Assembly: GCA_028699795.1 (NCBI GenBank)
Contig: JAQVTZ010000087.1
Location: 1 to 7,960 of the forward strand
DNA length: 7,960 nt
Reading direction: 5' to 3'
DNA from: Clostridia bacterium
GTDB taxonomy: Bacteria; Bacillota; Clostridia; Christensenellales; DTU072
How positions within the stretch are numbered: position 1 is the stretch's first letter; each line of letters begins with the position of its first letter. Below are positions 6,427 through 7,960 of the stretch, piece by piece. The translations under genes and the position numbers were made by a program. Below the pieces are notes generated by a model that saw only the letters and a list, made by a program, of their open reading frames with translations, made no database searches and was not told where the DNA came from.

Positions 6427-7752
6427 ATGAGAATGTACGACATTATCACCAAAAAGAAAAACGGTCAAGAGCTTACGGCGGAAGAAATCGGATTTTTCGT
6501 AAAAGGTTATACGGAAGGTGAGATTCCCGATTATCAAGCCTCGGCGCTTCTTATGGCAATCGCAATTAAGGGAATGAATCGCGAAGAAACCGCCGCGCTC
6601 ACAGTCGCCGTAGCCAACAGCGGAGAAAAAGCGGACCTTAGCAAAATCGAAGGACTGAAAGCCGACAAACACTCTACTGGCGGCGTAGGCGACAAAACAA
6701 CTCTTATCGCCGTCCCTATCGCCGCGGCGTGCGGCTTGAAGGTGCCCAAAATGAGCGGCAGAGGATTGGGGCACACCGGCGGCACGGTGGACAAATTGGA
6801 AGCAATCAAGGGCTATCGTACCGAGGTCGCCGCCGAAGAATTTATTCGTATCGTCAACCGTATCGGGTGCGGCATTATAGGGCAATCGGGCAACCTTGCG
6901 CCTGCCGACAAAAAGCTGTACGCGCTTCGGGATGTAACCGCAACGGTAGATTGTCTGCCGCTTATCGTGGCAAGCATTATGGGCAAAAAGCTTGCAGTAG
7001 GCGCAGATTGCATTGTGTTGGATGTCAAAATGGGCAGCGGCGCTTTTTGTAAAACACGCCAAGAGACCGAATCTTTGGCGTCCGCGATGGTCGAGGTCGG
7101 ACGGCTTGCCGGCAAGCGCATTACCGCGCTGATTACCGATATGGATACCCCCTTAGGGTATGCGATAGGCAATTCACTCGAAGTAATTGAAGCAGTAGAT
7201 ACATTGCGCGGGAAGGGCCCCGAAGACTTAACAAAAATCAGCCTAACGATTGCCGCTGAGATGCTGTATTTGGCGGATAAGGGAAATTATGACCAATGCA
7301 AAAAAGCGGCGGAGAAAGCACTTTCTTCGGGCGAAGCCTACCAAAAATTGGTTCAAATGGTAGCAGCCTTCGGCGGAAGTACGGAAGAACTATACGATAC
7401 CACAAAGTTTCCGCAAGCAAAATACACTTTTGAAGTTCAATCGCCCAAAACGGGTTATGTTGCACATACTAATACCGAAAGATTGGGTGTGGCAAGTTTG
7501 TTGTTGGGAGCGGGAAGAGTAAAGAAAGACGACATTATCGACTATTCGGCGGGCATTACGCTTTACAAAAAGACAGGCGACGAGGTAAAGGAAGGTGAGC
7601 TTCTTGCCCTGTTACATTGTTCCAAAGAAAGCCTTATTGTTCCCGCGCAAGAAGAGTTTTTGGGGGCATACGCAATAAACGAAGCTCCGCCTCCGCAAAG
7701 AGATTTAATTTACAACAGAGTGAGCACAAAATCTTTATCGGAAATGTTTTAA
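6427..7752 (+). CDS. pdp: Pyrimidine-nucleoside phosphorylase (thymidine/uridine)
   Basis: Cytoplasmic enzyme of the NP-II family that splits pyrimidine nucleosides with phosphate into base and (deoxy)ribose-1-phosphate. It has 441 residues, close to the 430-440 of relatives. Seen: phosphate-site motif KHSTGGVGDK (81-90); the family signature SGRGLGHTGGTVDKLEAI (110-127); ADKKLYALRDVTATVDCLPLIVASIMGKKLA (about 160-190), carrying the base-binding Arg, Ser and Lys; and a C-terminal alpha/beta domain including LGVASLLLGAGR. Lys108 directly precedes Met-Ser-Gly-Arg. Bacillus-type broad-specificity enzymes have Lys at this point and E. coli DeoA has Met, so uridine as well as thymidine is likely to be used. 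AAAGGAG (6409-6415) is 11 bases before the ATG at 6427 and 17 before an in-frame ATG at 6433, favouring 6427. An alternative name is deoA. Confidence 0.94.
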   Translation: MRMYDIITKKKNGQELTAEEIGFFVKGYTEGEIPDYQASALLMAIAIKGMNREETAALTVAVANSGEKADLSKIEGLKADKHSTGGVGDKTTLIAVPIAAACGLKVPKMSGRGLGHTGGTVDKLEAIKGYRTEVAAEEFIRIVNRIGCGIIGQSGNLAPADKKLYALRDVTATVDCLPLIVASIMGKKLAVGADCIVLDVKMGSGAFCKTRQETESLASAMVEVGRLAGKRITALITDMDTPLGYAIGNSLEVIEAVDTLRGKGPEDLTKISLTIAAEMLYLADKGNYDQCKKAAEKALSSGEAYQKLVQMVAAFGGSTEELYDTTKFPQAKYTFEVQSPKTGYVAHTNTERLGVASLLLGAGRVKKDDIIDYSAGITLYKKTGDEVKEGELLALLHCSKESLIVPAQEEFLGAYAINEAPPPQRDLIYNRVSTKSLSEMF

Positions 7753-7780
7753 TATTTTCTACGGGTACATACTACTTAAA

Positions 7781-7788
7781 AAGGAGGT
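7781..7788 (+). promoter_or_regulatory. Strong ribosome binding site for the 3'-edge gene
   Basis: AAGGAGGT lies seven bases before the ATG at 7796 and is a full anti-Shine-Dalgarno match. It fixes the start of the last gene, which is too short and open-ended to be certain from its reading frame alone. Short inverted arms flank it (GTACA 7765-7769 with TGTAC 7788-7792; CATACT 7768-7773 with AGTATG 7793-7798), but they are only 5-6 bp with loops of 18-19 bases, so a real hairpin is doubtful. Confidence 0.75.
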
Positions 7789-7795
7789 GTACAGT

Positions 7796-7960
7796 ATGGC
7801 AAACAATCAAACTTACAAACCCGGAAATCAGGCTAATCAAGATTTGACTTTGTATGTTAAGGATGCACAGGGCAACACTTTGAGTGAAATCAAAGTTCCC
7901 GCCGGACACAGAATCCCGCCCACCAGAATCGAAGAAGCCGAATCCTATTCCACCAAGAAA
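7796..7960 (+). CDS. Unidentified protein, 5' part (runs off the window)
   Basis: 55 codons are visible with no stop. The gene starts at the ATG at 7796 behind a perfect ribosome site, 43 bases after the phosphorylase stop and with no terminator between, so it may be read from the same transcript. The N-terminus (MANNQTYKPGNQANQ) is polar, Asn/Gln-rich and has no signal peptide or membrane segment. The rest (DLTLYVKDAQGNTLSEIKVPAG, then HRIPPTRIEEAESYSTKK) reads as two beta-strands with a DAQGN turn followed by a Pro-containing segment. The spacing loosely resembles an InlB B-repeat/Listeria-Bacteroides repeat (strand, D-x-x-G turn, V-x-x-G, P-x-x, then Y/F-x-GW), but the diagnostic F-x-GW would lie beyond base 7960. 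No function is assigned. A real coding start is likely; the fold is only a suggestion. Confidence 0.68.
   Translation, partial: MANNQTYKPGNQANQDLTLYVKDAQGNTLSEIKVPAGHRIPPTRIEEAESYSTKK

Noticed and set aside
6223..7062. 279-codon minus-strand open frame opposite the second permease and the phosphorylase
   Set aside because: Antisense shadow of well-supported genes; its composition reflects the reverse complement of their codons and it has no recognisable domain.
7741..7795. Promoter for the last gene in the gap after the phosphorylase
   Set aside because: AT-rich hexamers such as TATTTT and TACATA are present, but no -35 hexamer at acceptable spacing could be matched.
7617..7847. 76-codon plus-strand frame overlapping the phosphorylase end and the start of the last gene
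   Set aside because: It starts inside the phosphorylase gene without a ribosome site and runs in another frame through the strong ribosome site and the better-supported start at 7796.

Overview
The window holds one continuous run of plus-strand genes for uptake and breakdown of nucleosides. The layout suggests a Firmicutes/Clostridia-type bacterium: strong AGGAGG-type ribosome binding sites, tightly packed genes, frequent AGA arginine codons, and proteins whose motifs match the Gram-positive versions of these enzymes. The exact lineage cannot be fixed from this sequence alone. No rRNA, tRNA, CRISPR array, insertion sequence or phage gene was seen, and no gap between genes exceeds about 130 bases.

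Layout. Bases 1-1014 are the 3' part of phosphopentomutase (deoB/drm), whose start lies upstream. It overlaps cytidine deaminase (cdd, 998-1429) by 17 bases. A 130-base AT-rich gap (1430-1559) follows. It carries a repeated/dyad element at the end of cdd and a 13-bp perfect dyad that overlaps -10-like hexamers, the best candidate for promoter and operator. Next come a BMP/PnrA-type substrate-binding lipoprotein (1560-2678), a clear intrinsic terminator hairpin acting as a probable attenuator (2698-2736), a double-NBD ABC ATPase (2748-4301), two permeases joined by ATGA overlaps (4298-5437 and 5434-6423), and a pyrimidine-nucleoside phosphorylase (6427-7752). A further gene begins at 7796 behind a strong ribosome binding site and runs off the window; its 55 visible residues are not recognised with certainty.

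How they fit together. The lipoprotein captures nucleosides outside the membrane, and the ATPase with the two permeases brings them in. Cytidine deaminase turns cytidine and deoxycytidine into uridine and deoxyuridine. The phosphorylase splits uridine, deoxyuridine and thymidine into free base plus (deoxy)ribose-1-phosphate. Phosphopentomutase converts that sugar to the 5-phosphate for central metabolism. Deoxyribose-phosphate aldolase (deoC) is not in the window. The system is a known type. The points worth a second look are the regulatory elements (the attenuator between binding protein and transporter, the -10-overlapping dyad, the repeat at the cdd stop) and the unidentified gene at the 3' edge.
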